From Nectonema munidae (taxonomy: Eukaryota; Nematomorpha; Nectonematoida; Nectonematidae), in assembly GCA_030549495.1 (NCBI GenBank), contig JAUIRK010000801.1, positions 1 through 64,000 of the forward strand: 64,000 bases of DNA, in the 5' to 3' direction. This document shows positions 32,697-43,740 of this stretch, in pieces. Made by a program: the position numbers and the translations under genes. The notes beneath the pieces were generated by a model that had not been told where the DNA came from, ran no database searches, and was given only the letters and a program-made list of their open reading frames with translations. The first letter of the stretch is position 1. Each line of letters begins with the position of its first letter.

Positions 32697-32960
32697 GCCT
32701 AAATGTCGACAAGTAACAAGTTACACACTAGTCCAAAACCATATGTGGACAGAAGATCCCATTCTGGAAAATCTGCTGGCTTAAACGTGCAGGCCAAAAT
32801 GGCCTCATCAAAAGGACCGTTGGCCAAGATATACGTCCACGCTGTGCTCTTAACCACAGAAAAAAGAAATAATAGCTCGAGATATAGATATGAATCAGAT
32901 AATGTTGAAAGCCCGTTTTCCACTTGCAAGAATTTGTGTAAAAAGAAAGGCGTGCGCTGA
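32697..32960. other. GC-richer segment, possible exon on either strand
   Basis: The segment is GC-richer and open on both strands: 85 codons plus (starting MSTSNKLHTSPKPYVDRRS) and 76 codons minus. An AG just before the plus start and a good pyrimidine tract before an AG on the minus strand are both possible acceptors. No domain is recognised and I cannot choose a strand. Confidence 0.3.
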
Positions 32961-33398
32961 GTTTAAAATGCTTGCGATACTTTTAAGTGTCCTTCTAGAA
33001 ATAATGGAAGTGTCGAATTTCATATATTTGCATTTGTTTTAATGAACTTTCTATATTCAAAATAAGCAACAACAGCCACAACAACATATTTTAATGATTA
33101 CGTTCCAGGCAAATATTCTATTCGGCAACAGGTATATAGATAGATCAGCACGAGTGGGTTGAAAAATAATTTTTGTATATCGTTTGGAAAAATAAATTAC
33201 AAATATTTAAACGCTATCTTAGCGGACACCATGATTCCTAAACATTAGCCCTCCCAAATTTTACTTTCCTAGTTTATGTAAGGGAACAGTGCTTGAACCT
33301 CGTTAATTAGAAAACATCAAAAAAATATAAAGATTCTAGAAACGAGTTAAGATTATGCAAAAAAGCAAAAATTTATCAAAAAATGCACAAAAACTTAC

Positions 33399-33465
33399 AC
33401 TTTTCGTGAGATCAATGAGGTAGATGGGAGAGCAATTTGTGCATGCATAATTTGCCGTGTACCTC
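33399..33465 (-). CDS. Candidate exon, weak WW-domain-like sequence
   Basis: A strong acceptor (TTTTCTCTGATTAG|GAGGTAC) and strong donor (AAAAGT|GTAAGT) bound 67 nt. In one frame it reads RYTANYACTNCSPIYLIDL and then TKS. That recalls the middle of a WW domain (Y/F-I-D-H...T-K-S/T before the second Trp), which the next exon would have to finish. It could be an upstream exon of the PH-domain gene, but no linking exon was found. The coding frame, domain and gene link are all uncertain. Confidence 0.3.
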
Positions 33466-33582
33466 CTAATCAGAGAAAATGATTGGGTAGGCCACTTCAA
33501 AGATAAAGCGAACAATGGAAGTAAGAAGAGATTTTGAGGAGGGAAGGAGGATTGGAAGCCTGCAATTACTATTTGCACTGGC

Positions 33583-33933
33583 ATGCAGGAGTGTGTAATG
33601 ATGTTGTTGGGATTGTGGTGTAGGAAAAGCGAGAAGGCCGCTTGCGAATCGCTCTATGCAATTAGTGCTGTGGAGAATGCCTTGAAAAGATGTTCTTCAT
33701 GGAAGAGTGCTTTGAAGAGGTGGCCTGAAGGTATTTTTGTTGAATACCTTGTCACACTCAAAAAGTCATGCGAAGCACTCTTGTTGCTGTCATCGTCAAG
33801 TTGTGAGCGTGAAGCAGCTAACAAGCGATCTATGTTCAAGTATCGATGTAGAGAAGATAGTTCAAAAGACTTGATCCCTCAGAAAAGGAGGTTTACTAGA
33901 GTATTGGCAATAACAAAAACGGCGCTAATCTGA
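33583..33933 (+). other. GC-richer open region of unknown nature
   Basis: 116 codons are open on the plus strand (contains KSCEALLLLSSSSCERE), and 61 codons on the minus strand over the same DNA. Composition is less AT-rich than the flanks. No domain, good start context or splice pattern singles out a coding strand. Confidence 0.25.
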
Positions 33934-34679
33934 GTGCCCTCAAGAGATACAATAGGCGAAGTTGTGGAGCAAACAGAAATGCGCTTTCTTATTATTTCAA
34001 GGCTTGTGAAAAAGAAAATGATATAATGGCAAAAATGTGAAGGCATTTCTCATTCCTAGTCAAAGCCTCATTTCAACATGCCTTATGATGATGGAAACGT
34101 GTCATTCGCAGCATTCTCCTTGTTTGTAACAAAGTGGAAGAAGCGTCACTCAGTAGCAAATGTTTCTTTTAAAAATTTGGAATAAAGTGGACATTCATAA
34201 CCCCAAAATTTAAATATGAATGTCCATCACCATGGATCAGGGATTGGTAGAAATCAAAGGTTATTATAGCAAATCATACATGGATTCTAGTGAATAAAAT
34301 AAAGAGGAGTTCTTGTAAGTTTTCATCCTCTTGAGGGTTGGGAGAGTAGTGACTAAAAATATGACGGGCTCTCTGACCTCTTGGGGTTTTAGAAGATATC
34401 AAAGCATGTGACAGAACAGTTTTCAAAAGTAAATGTTTCGAATTAAACACAGAAGCAGTGTTAAGATGATTAATGAGATGTCAACAAATTCTAACGTAAT
34501 ATGTATTTTTAAGGTAAAAGCTAAAGTCCTTCTTAACAATTAGAAGATTCCCTCGGTACAAGTTATAAGGAAAAGATTTTGTAATTTTCTCTGTATCGAT
34601 TTAGATGAACATATGATAAATTCGATTTCTTCAATAAAAACAATTTTTACTACATAAATTGTAAAATTACTTTTCTCTA
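33934..34679. other. Non-coding stretch
   Basis: Moderately AT-rich sequence with no supported gene or repeat. Confidence 0.35.
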
Positions 34680-35380
34680 AAATCGGTATCCATTTTAAAA
34701 ATATTGATAAAGTTTACTAAAGTGAGAAAATAAGATATTTACTTTGAAAGACCCTTAAAATAAAAACTATTCTTTTATTTTTAAATAGTATTTATTTAGC
34801 AGTTATATTAAAGTATATGAGAGAAAGTAAACACAAAATTAATAAATTCAATAAAAAATTTTCAAAAATTGAAGAGAAGTCAAAAATTGTTATGTTTTAA
34901 CCTTAACCGAGTGAAATGTGTAACAATTTTGAATTAAAAACACCTTTTCACCACCTGACATTTAAATACGCCGTTCTTTTATTAATATTTGGTATCCTAT
35001 CTTAAAAATATTACTAAAGTGATAAAAATTGACCTCAACTGACCCTTAAAATCTAAAAGTATCATTTTATTTTTAAATAGGACTTTTAAATAGAAAAGGG
35101 TAAATAATTATAACGAAATACAATATTTTTTTTTTATAAAATTTGAAGAGAAAACAAGAAAAGTTACATTAACCTTAACTGACCCTTAAGTATGAAAGTA
35201 GTCAATTTTTGAATTAGATCTCAAGTCTAATAACACTTTTCTCTTTTTTTAAAGTTAGGTATCTTATTTTAAAAACATTAATAAAGTTAGTTAAATGACA
35301 AAAGAAAATATTGACCCCTACTGACCCTTAACATGTAAAAGTATTTTTATGATTTTTAAATAGTCTTTTTTGAAAGTATA
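34680..35380 (+). repeat. Tandem repeat, about three ~270-310-bp units
   Basis: GGTATCCTATCTTAAAAATA-like blocks start near 34,686, 34,990 and 35,258. Each is followed by AATAAAGTT/ACTAAAGTG, then ACTGACCCTTAAAAT-like and TTTTATTTTTAAATAG blocks. The spacing is about 306 and 269 bases. Units are strongly diverged and extremely AT-rich. Confidence 0.7.
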
Positions 35381-36289
35381 GGAAAATTTTTTAAAACTTT
35401 TCATAAAATTTAGCTACATTTAAATAATTATTACATAAACTTATAAGTTAGTAATTTTTGTTAACTAAGAAATTACTTACAAACTCACGAAATTATCTAA
35501 ATTTAATTTTTATTATAAAATTTTGAATTTATAAAAGTACTTTTTATAATTTTTTTTTGTTGAAAAAAAGTACAAGTTATTTTTTTATTAAAAAAAATTC
35601 TATAATTAATTTTTTTTTTAAATATATAATTAAATTCTATGTTGGTGAAGTGTTGCAGAGCGATGAAAAACATAATTTTGAATCGATATAATTTTTGGAT
35701 AACATGCAAAACAAGTTCTAAAAATATTATATATAAAATTTTCAAAATTTGCAGTTTTTAGTTGTGGATATAAACCCGAGACGTTGAGAATAAAAATAAG
35801 AAGTTGTTGAGAAACTTATCCGAAGTAAAAGTTTATTTTCATGAAATGATGAAAATCTTGAGTTTTTTTTTGTCGACGAATTTGTTTTTGTTGTTGTTTG
35901 CGTCCCATCTTCTTGCCGAAATCTTATAGTCCAATCCAAACCCACCAACAATCCAAGGCCCACCAAACAAATCCTTGCTGTTATTTTTTTAAATTGAATT
36001 AAGTGTTTAAAATCTTTAAAATGTGATAAAAAAAATTTAAATTAAAAAAAAAATCATGAAGCATAAAGTAAAATTTTTTCTACTACTTGTTTTTTTTATT
36101 TATACCTGGTTTTAATGAAATTTTGAAGTCAAAACAACAGTATCATTCGTCACACTAATTTGGTTGCATAAAACTAAAGGCAGGAATTTATTTAATTTAT
36201 CCTGAATTTTTGCAAGATATGTTTTAATTTTTCCATGTTTATACTCTAACAAAATTGAATTACTGGCATTGATTTGTTTTTTTTTCATT
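35381..36289. other. Extremely AT-rich stretch
   Basis: Long A and T runs and no supported gene. The short open frames here are compositional. Confidence 0.4.
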
Positions 36290-36372
36290 TTTATTCTTTC
36301 GGCCCGCATAAATTTGGGAAGTATATTTTGTGGCCCTTATATTGAAAAGTTTCGAGACTTTTGCTTTAGACT
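36290..36372. mobile_element. hAT-like right end
   Basis: CGGCCCGCATAAATTT, GTGGCCCTTATATTGAAAAG and TTTCGAGACTTTTGCTTTAG precede ACTG. The reverse complement begins CAGTCTAAAGCAAAAGTCTC. The GCGGGCC/GGGCCAC phrases near a CAGT end are typical of hAT elements. The left end was not found. Confidence 0.35.
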
Positions 36373-36444
36373 GTATTTAAAAAGGATCGTTATAGTCACT
36401 TTTAATTTTAAAACACTTCAATAAGCGTTTCATTAAGTAACATC

Positions 36445-36579
36445 TTAAACCATTAAGTCCAAATGCTTCTACTTGAAAACATAAGTAATTTCATCTTCGT
36501 CAGCTTTTTTCAATGACTGAATATAAATCGTCTGCGTTTTTTAGATATCGTCTGATTTCCATGGTACTTAATGGGTTAA
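36445..36579 (+). mobile_element. TTAA MITE copy
   Basis: It runs from TTAAACCATTAAGTCC to GTACTTAATGGGTTAA, 135 bp. The inside matches the 25.75-kb copy: TAAGTAATTTCATCTTCGTC, then CAATGACTGAATATAAATCG and TAGATATCGTCTGATTT. It lies in inverted orientation to the copy at 37,170. Confidence 0.8.
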
Positions 36580-36747
36580 GCATTTATTTAGTAAAGATTT
36601 TGAAGTATAATAGGAATAACATTTAAACATTACTACTTTTGAGAGTTGGCGCAGACATACCTGCATAAAACAAAACTAGATAAAATGCCGAGCGGAGCAG
36701 AGCAGACACAAACTGATAAGATGGTTGGCAGAGCTGGTGCAAATTTG

Positions 36748-36803
36748 GTTAAAAAGTGAAAGTTAAAAATGAAAGTTAAAAATAAAAAATGAAAGTTAAA
36801 AAG
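36748..36803 (+). repeat. Short A-rich tandem repeat
   Basis: GAAAGTTAAAAA is repeated three to four times with small changes. Confidence 0.55.
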
Positions 36804-36839
36804 TGAGCCAGAACGAGTGCGAAGATGCACGCGTAAAGC

Positions 36840-37010
36840 TCTAGTGTTGTTTGATACGAAGTGGGTGCAGCATATTTTATTTTGTTAGTTGCGGGGTAGG
36901 ACGGGCAGCACAGTTTGAATAGTTGCGGGGCGGTGCGGGTGCAGATTCACAAAATGCGGGTTGGGGTGGGTGCGGACAAAATTTTTCGACGCGCGCAGGG
37001 CTCTACTCTG
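36840..37010. mobile_element. G-rich TGCGGG block, possible hAT subterminal region
   Basis: TTGCGGGGTAGGACGGGC, TTGCGGGGCGGTGCGGGTGC and ATGCGGGTTGGGGTGGGTGC occur in a row, followed by CGCGCAGGGCTCTACTCTG. Repeated GCGGG units next to a CAGAGTAGAGCCCTG-type end are known from hAT elements. A similar phrase (ACGCGTAAAGCTCTAGTG) stands at 36,830-36,847 in the same orientation. Borders are unsure. Confidence 0.4.
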
Positions 37011-37169
37011 TATATAGACTATTGAGAAATTTTAATAAGGTTAGTTTTGTCTCTGCGTTTTTGACAACAAAATTTTGTTATGTCAACGAAATTGAGTGTT
37101 TCTGTTTTTTACAAAAGTTTTAAAGTCTCTTTTTTATAATATAATTTCAATATTTTGTTTTTGAACGCA

Positions 37170-37307
37170 TTAACCCATTTAAGGCCAAGCAAAGCAGACG
37201 ATATCTAAAAAAACGCAGACGATTTATATTCAAAGTCATTGAAAAAAGCAGACGAAGATGAAATTACTTATGTTCCCAAATGGGAACATTGGGACTTAAT
37301 GGGTTAA
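37170..37307 (-). mobile_element. TTAA MITE copy, inverted
   Basis: Plus strand: TTAACCCATTTAAGGCCAAG to GGACTTAATGGGTTAA, 138 bp. The interior is the reverse complement of the 25.75-kb copy (GCAGACGATATC, CGCAGACGATTTAT, GCAGACGAAGATG). It carries TTCCCAAATGGGAA near one end where the other copy has TTCCTATTTTGGAA. Confidence 0.82.
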
Positions 37308-38458
37308 TTTTGAGTGTATCAATTATTATTGAGCAATTTAGTTTTTTTAGTTGTTAGGAGATTTTGCTCAGATCTTCAAAATGCAATAAAGCGTAAAGAA
37401 AAATTGTTTAGTATGAAATTGTGAGCTGAAAGGTAGCGATTCGAATTCCAGAGCATGTACAATCAACGCCTGATTGAGACAACCTAATTCACTTCTTTTA
37501 GTCCACCATTCCTTGACTTTGTTCCATTCACATCTTAGCAGTTAAAGATAAGGTTGACATAAAATGTTTGCTTTATAAATTCATATATAACAAAAATTTG
37601 AAAAACTGAAGCGATGTTAACGTTACAAGATATTTTAAAAATGTTAACGCAAAAATTTTTTAAAATTGTTTTCTTTTTTAACATGTAAAATAAAGTCATT
37701 TTTGAATCGGCTTAAAAATATTAAAAAATCTTTTCTAATTTCAACACAATTAAGTAAAATGGTGAAATAAAGGATTTTTGACTACTTTATGTAACCTGTA
37801 TCATTGATATATACAATCTCGCAAATATTTTTTTCATTTTAATCGAGTCTGAATATCTATATCATATTTTAAGTATTAAATAAAAGCTTTTATGAAACAT
37901 GTTAAGCACAACCAATCACATGTTTAATTAAAAGTCTATGTCATTTGAATCGGTATCGGTAAGTAAGATACCTATTTTATTTTGTCATACCATGAATAAA
38001 GATTCATCTGTTCTTATATATCTGAGTTAGGACCGCCTGGCCATGAATTTCTAAATACGCCCTAATCTTCCTTACTTAGGTGAATAAGTAGGGGCCGTGT
38101 TGGTTTTTTCTCACGCCTCCTTTAACGTTTTTAGAATTTTATTGCACAAACTAAATATAAAAATCCATGAATGCAAAAATGGAAACTATGCAGGAAAAGT
38201 GATGAAAATGATAAATTTATGGCCTTATTTTTCGGCTGATTAGGGAATTTTGCGTAAACCTATACAACCTCTTCGCCTCTCGTAATTAATATTAAAACAA
38301 TAAAAAAAATCACTTTCATTGGAAATGTTTATATAAAGCTTATAAAAAGACAACTACAAAGAATTAGGCTTAGTGTGAAAAACATTTTTCAGAGTTGCTA
38401 CAAATGTGTTAAAAAATTTTTTTTTATATAAAAAAAGGGGTTTAAAATTTTTTTAAAA
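37308..38458. other. Gene-poor stretch
   Basis: AT-rich, no gene supported. GATTCGAATTCC at 37,439-37,450 is B-box-like but has no matching A box. Confidence 0.35.
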
Positions 38459-38509
38459 GGGGGGGGGGGGGGGGGGAGGGGGGGGGGGGGGGAGAGGGGG
38501 GGGGGGGGG
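38459..38509 (+). repeat. Poly-G tract
   Basis: 51 bases, all G except three A. Preceded by A/T runs with AAAAGGGGTTTAAA. It could form G-quadruplexes. The length may be approximate, since such tracts are prone to assembly error. Confidence 0.85.
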
Positions 38510-39719
38510 AATAAACATATTATTAATTTCTTTCATACGTCATTTGTAGAAGAGAGTGTGGGCGAGTCTCTATCAAGGTGAAGTATCAAGGCTTTGGATG
38601 AAAAAGATTAAATGAAGGTAGTAGATGGTTGAAGGGGATTAGACGAATGAGGAATAGGAGAAATGATCTTTAGTAGTGATTAGAGGTTGAGCTATAATGA
38701 GAAATACTGGGTTGAAATGATCTTCAAACTGCTTCAATTTATTTTTCGAACACGTCGACTTATAGTAAATCCATGATTTGGAATAAATTTGAAAAAAAAT
38801 AAAAAGGAATCAGAATTTAAAATTTGCTGCAAAATAATAAGTTCTGGTGTATAGCTTGAATAAGCATAAATAATCGATAAAAATGATGATGATTTACCTT
38901 TGAAAAGGCAAAGAACAATTCAAGATTTTCTTCAAAAATGATCAACTGATGAAGAAGTTTTTCGTTTTGCTATAACTTTCTTAAAACTTTCTTTTCAGCT
39001 TGAAGTATTAAAAATCAAAAATAATTTAGAAATGAAGGCGAACTTTTTTTGACTCAAATTCTTGGTTTCTTTTTTCAGAAAGATATTCACTTCTAGAAAA
39101 ATGTGTTTTCATTTTTACATCTATTTTTTCTTCACATATGTGAATCTGCATTTTTGCATATAAATATGATGAATAATAAATACCTGAACAGACCTACATT
39201 TAAATAGCTGTTTATGAATATCTCTAAGTAATTAGAAACCTAAGTTTGAAAATTTAGCTACTAATTTGCAAAACAAATCTAAAAATATCAAAAATTTTGT
39301 TTGTGATAATCTTCATTTACACGATTAAAATTTTTGTGCTGTTTAGTTTTTTTATACAAAAAATGTGCTCTTGTTTCAACCTTGGCTATACTTAGTCTAC
39401 ACAATTCATTCGTAAAGAATTAATCAAAGATTTACCATTATCAATTTTTTTTTATTGAATGTAATTTTAAACAAAGCTTTTTAACATCGGAAAACTTTTT
39501 TTTGAGTTTTTTAAAATTATACAAAAAAAAGTATCGTTAAAAACCCTATTTATAATCTTTCCAATTATTACAGATGGCGTTAACATAATTTTCATAAATA
39601 TTTTTTTGAAAAAAGGTTTTCATACACTTGGAAAAATATTTTTATCTGCATAGAAATAATTTATTTAATTTGAAAAAAATGATAAACAAAAGAAGCTTTA
39701 CTAGAATAAGCTATGCGAG
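38510..39719. other. Gene-poor AT-rich stretch
   Basis: No gene, RNA or element end recognised. Confidence 0.35.
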
Positions 39720-40365
39720 ACTCACACTCGCAAAGATTGAGAGATTCCAGGTATGTTGGTTGTAATATTTTAGGTTTAGATCTCCTTGACGACATAACGT
39801 TGCGACAGACAGTGTACTTTTTTGAGAGAGCCCATTCTGCAATTTGATGAGGGGTGAAAATTGGTTTGTAAATTTCACATCCTTGTGGTAAATTGGTATC
39901 CGTTACTAGCGTTTTATTATCTCTTTTAAAGAGAAGTATTCTCTATCAACTAAACGAGAAACGTATATCTCGGGTTTCATATGATAAACATTTCCTGCAT
40001 CATTCAGGTGATAAAATTTCAAAGCTTAGTGAGCAGGTTTTTTAGGGTCGTAGATCTTCAAATTACACCAAGCTCTGAAACTCACTAACTGTTCATCTAC
40101 TGTGTCAGACTTGTTAAGAGCCTAGAAGTTATATTACTAATTTTATCGATCGCGCTTCGTTCTCTTTTTTTGTCAAACGACTAAAAATGAAAATTAAAGT
40201 GAACATGTTTCTACCTAAGGCAGCTTTCAAAAAAAGGTACTCAAAAAGTATCACTAAACTTGCTCGAAATTTTGATTTTTTCTCCATTGATTTCCCTATA
40301 TAAAGTAAGCAGAAAAAGTATGACATCAAATGTAAAATTTGAAAGTTCTCAGAATAATGTTTCAA
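39720..40365 (-). mobile_element. piggyBac transposase fossil
   Basis: Minus-strand translation gives, in order, a GRNMFTLIFIFSRL block, TVDEQLVSFRAWC, KIYDPKKPAH and LKFYHLNDAGN, then a stretch near 39.85 kb like the later catalytic core (PHQIAEWALSKKYTV). TVDEQL.xFR and K..Y.P.KP are diagnostic of piggyBac (DDE_Tnp_1_7) transposases. Several stops and at least one frame change make it inactive. No TTAA-bounded ends were identified. It may be the source of mobility for the TTAA MITEs, but its ends would be needed to say so. Confidence 0.72.
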
Positions 40366-40789
40366 TTGAACATGTTTAAGATTTTGTTGTCTTAAAAGAA
40401 ATTAAAAATCATATTAGATCTCCATAAATAAGTTTAATTAAATACAAAAGTTTGAGACTAATTAAATACAAAAGTTTAAGACTAAAGAAATACAAAAGTT
40501 TAAGATACGTGAAATTACATTTCATTTTTTTTCATTTATTCCTTTTCTACAACTAAGCACAATTTAATTGAAAAGTAAAAAACTTAAATCAAAAATAATG
40601 TATTTTCATGGCCCAAATTGACAAAAAGTTGAGTTCCTTTTTATTTCATTTTTCACAAGACTCTCAAAAGGTTCGAATATCAATGTTCTGCAAAATACTT
40701 TATTCGTGTGTTCCGACTCACCAAAAAGCAAAGTCTCAAAGTTTATATATTACTTATTTACTAGTTAAATCGAGAAAATATAGGAGCCA

Positions 40790-40885
40790 TGTATAAAGTA
40801 CGTACGCATAAAATTGGTTTTTAACCCCCCCCCCCCCCTTGTACCCCGTACGTTTCTGTTGTAACACCCCCCACCCCCAACAATG
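40790..40885. mobile_element. C-rich MITE remnant
   Basis: AAAGTACGTACGCATAAAAT is followed by a C run (40,825-40,838), ACCCCGTACGTTTC and a second C-rich run. GTACGT phrases flanking one-sided C runs recall Harbinger-type MITEs such as 43,491-43,658, but no complete inverted ends remain. Confidence 0.35.
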
Positions 40886-40927
40886 GTACTGTAGAAGCAA
40901 ATTAGAGAGAAAATAAATAAATACTTT

Positions 40928-41067
40928 ATCTCCAACCTGTATTCTACGATGATTCATCTCCAACCTGTATACTACAATGATTCATCTCCAACCTGTATAC
41001 TACAATGATTCATCTCCAACTTGTATACTACGATGATTCATCTTCAACCTGTATACTACGATGGTTT
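40928..41067 (+). repeat. 28-bp minisatellite, five units
   Basis: Five back-to-back copies of a 28-bp unit beginning ATCTCCAACCTGTATACTAC and ending ATGATTC, with one to four changes per unit. The start at 40,928 and end at 41,067 fit exactly 5 x 28. There is no spacer, so it is not a CRISPR array. Confidence 0.9.
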
Positions 41068-42850
41068 CTATTCCATGTACAAATGACTAGGGAGACAATG
41101 TTCAACTTTCTGTTCACATTCTGCTAGATGTAATCTCCACTTGAGATATTTGAAATATCAAACTAGATTGCGTGGACCCCTTAGAAAAAGAACTAGAACT
41201 GTTATCAAATTGCATAACAAAAATGAGGTATAAAAATGAGTTTATCAATATTATGTAGTGTATGCACAAATAATATTGATTTTTTGAGATGAAAGCAAAA
41301 CACAGAGAACAATGGAACAAATTGCCATATATGAAGATTTCCTATTCTACAACAGAATATGTACAGTAAAGGTTGGGAATGCATGAGAAAAGTCTTTGCA
41401 AGTAATGAGTCTAAGATTTTTGAAGCAATAGGAACATGAATTGTACTGGATTTGCTATATAAGGCATTTCTTACTCTTAAAGCAACTAGTCTGAAATCTG
41501 AAGGTGTTTTTGATATGCGGGATTGTTTTCTTCTAAATTGGGATTAAGATTGTCTGCATCAAGCTTAGATGCGCTTTCTTTTTTAAGATCTTATTTTAAA
41601 AGAAGTCTTTTTTTCTAAAAGATTTTTTTGCCGGTAGCTATTTAGTTTTTTTTATTTTGAAAGGTGTAACATTTTTTAAACAAACTTTGTATTTCATAAA
41701 TTTTTGAAGCTATTTTTGCAAAAATACCGGTTTTAAAAGAAACACAAAATCACTCAGGTTTGGAGTTTTCGGTTTTTTTTACATCTCTAATATATACCAA
41801 CTTTATGCAAGATTTTCTCTGAGTTTAAAAAAAATAAATCATTTGAAACGTGTATTATTATCAGAAAGCTCTATTTATATAGGTTTTCATAGGCATTATT
41901 TTGTTTTATAAAAATGTCAAATTTCGATCAAATTTGCAATGATTTGATCTAATGGTCGGACTACACTTTCTTTGCAAAGTTTTGTTCAAGAACAGATTAG
42001 TTAAATAATACGAGTTTTAATTTGTTTTGTTCAACAAAACGGTCTCTTATTTTTACACGAAACTTGTAATAAGTTTCTTTTTGGTACCTTCCGGGTAAAA
42101 ATTGACTTCTAAATTCATCAAAGCGTGTTCCACCAGTTTTTTAGACCAAGGCAAACATATTGTTTTTCTTTTAAACTTCGTTCTTCATTGCTCCAACTTC
42201 CCGAATTTTTTGGTACGTTCAACGCGTATAAAACAAAATCTAAGAATTAAGGTTTTTGGATCAAACGAATAAATTTGGTCTGGAATAGGATTATAATTAT
42301 ATATACTTTTCTTTTTAATGAATGGTTTCAAATATTTATACTGATATAGAATAATAATTTATATATGTGATTTATGTATAATATTTAACATCTGAATCTT
42401 ATAAAATTTTACGTATCTTTGCCCGGCAAGCTTTCGGATGAGCGTACGCCATTTCGTAGCCAAGACGTTTCATATCTTAGACATTTCAATTTCATTTGTA
42501 AATAACCTTCATTTTGAGTTTTGTTTCAATACATAATATACCTAGATTGGTTAGAATATTAAACATAAACTTTTGTAAAAATTGGTAAATTCATTTAAAA
42601 GCATGTAAAAAGAAGAAAAGTCCCTGACTGCACCGTTAACTATTGCTGGCGTGCCTACAGTGATGACGGATGTTACGGTTCAAAAATAAATTTCGTATTT
42701 TCAAACTTCACTTTTCACTTTTATTCTTTATATATAAGATGTGAAATTAGATAAATATATAAAAAATTCGTTCAAAATTGCGTTATTGCGACGTTAAAAA
42801 AAGTGTCTCAATTGTGTCGTCGTTTAGCATCAACTTTTAATCACTTAAAA
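41068..42850. other. Gene-poor AT-rich stretch
   Basis: No gene supported. A slightly GC-richer patch at 42,420-42,480 has no usable open frame. Confidence 0.35.
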
Positions 42851-43178
42851 CAGGGCTCTTCAATCTCTCATTTTTATTGAAATGAACTTTAGGCCCTAAA
42901 AAAATTATTTAAGGCTAAAACGATGGATACAATGCATTAAATAGAACAAACACAATACTTTCATTCTTTGCAATCGATGTCAAGATATATTCAGATATAA
43001 GCATATTAGTGAGATATTCGTTGTTGTGTTCCTTCAATCCAAAAACTTTTAAATTTTGAAGTCTGATGAAAAGTAATGCCGCCCAAATCATTTTTTTCAG
43101 GGCCCAAAATGGACCAAGCCTGAATTAAAATGAATTTCAGATCAGGAAAATTGCAGAAAAACGTTTTGAATATCACTG
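42851..43178. mobile_element. Possible hAT remnant
   Basis: The left end is CAGGGCTCTTCAATCTCTCA and the right end is CGTTTTGAATATCACTG (reverse complement CAGTGATATTCAAAACG), typical of hAT. Inside is GGGCCCAAAATGGACC. The flanking 8-mers do not match. Confidence 0.42.
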
Positions 43179-43487
43179 ATATAGCCAGACATACTATAAA
43201 TATGTTGTTTTGATGAACTCGAAAAAAAGCAACTTCCAATGGATCACCAAAATTGTTATCAGATGGACCTCAATAGTTTGGACACGAGAGACAATCCCTC
43301 ATATATTTAGTCGCTATCTTCCGAATCATCAAGAGGATGAAGACATCCAATCTCTCAGCATTTTTTCAATATAATCAATTACATATTACTGCCATTTTGT
43401 TTCTCATACCGTATACTCTGGCATTTCAATATTTCAATAAATTCTTTCTTTCAACCTATTTTAAGTTTCTAGAAATGAGCACTCTTG

Positions 43488-43661
43488 TTAGGGGTCGTTC
43501 ACAATTGACGTCAACCTTTTTTTTGATAAATTTCAACCCCCTCCCCCCCTCCCCCTCATGTCAACTTTTAGATATATCATCACTTAACAAAATTGACTTA
43601 TGTCAACTTTGGATACCCCCCCCCCCAGTTTTAGTTGACGTCAATTGTGAACGACCCCTTA
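43488..43661. mobile_element. PIF/Harbinger-type MITE with perfect inverted ends
   Basis: The element is 43,491-43,658 (168 bp). Its first 25 bases (start GGGGTCGTTCACAATTGACG) are the exact reverse complement of its last 25 (end TTGTGAACGACCCC). TTA flanks it on both sides (43,488-43,490 and 43,659-43,661). A 3-bp TTA/TWA duplication and GGG...GTT ends are the PIF/Harbinger pattern. Two C-rich runs lie on the same strand. Perfect ends suggest a recent insertion. Confidence 0.85.
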
Positions 43662-43740
43662 GTCAAGATATGTACAAAGTTAAGGCATTAAAATGCGCTC
43701 TCAATATATAGCTCATTATATATATATCAATATATATATA

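Noticed and set aside
37430-37490. Extra SINE or tRNA from GATTCGAATTCC
   Set aside because: No A-box-like partner and no similarity to the SINE head or body.
40928-41067. CRISPR-like direct repeats
   Set aside because: Units are contiguous 28-mers without spacers, and the genome is eukaryotic. It is a minisatellite.
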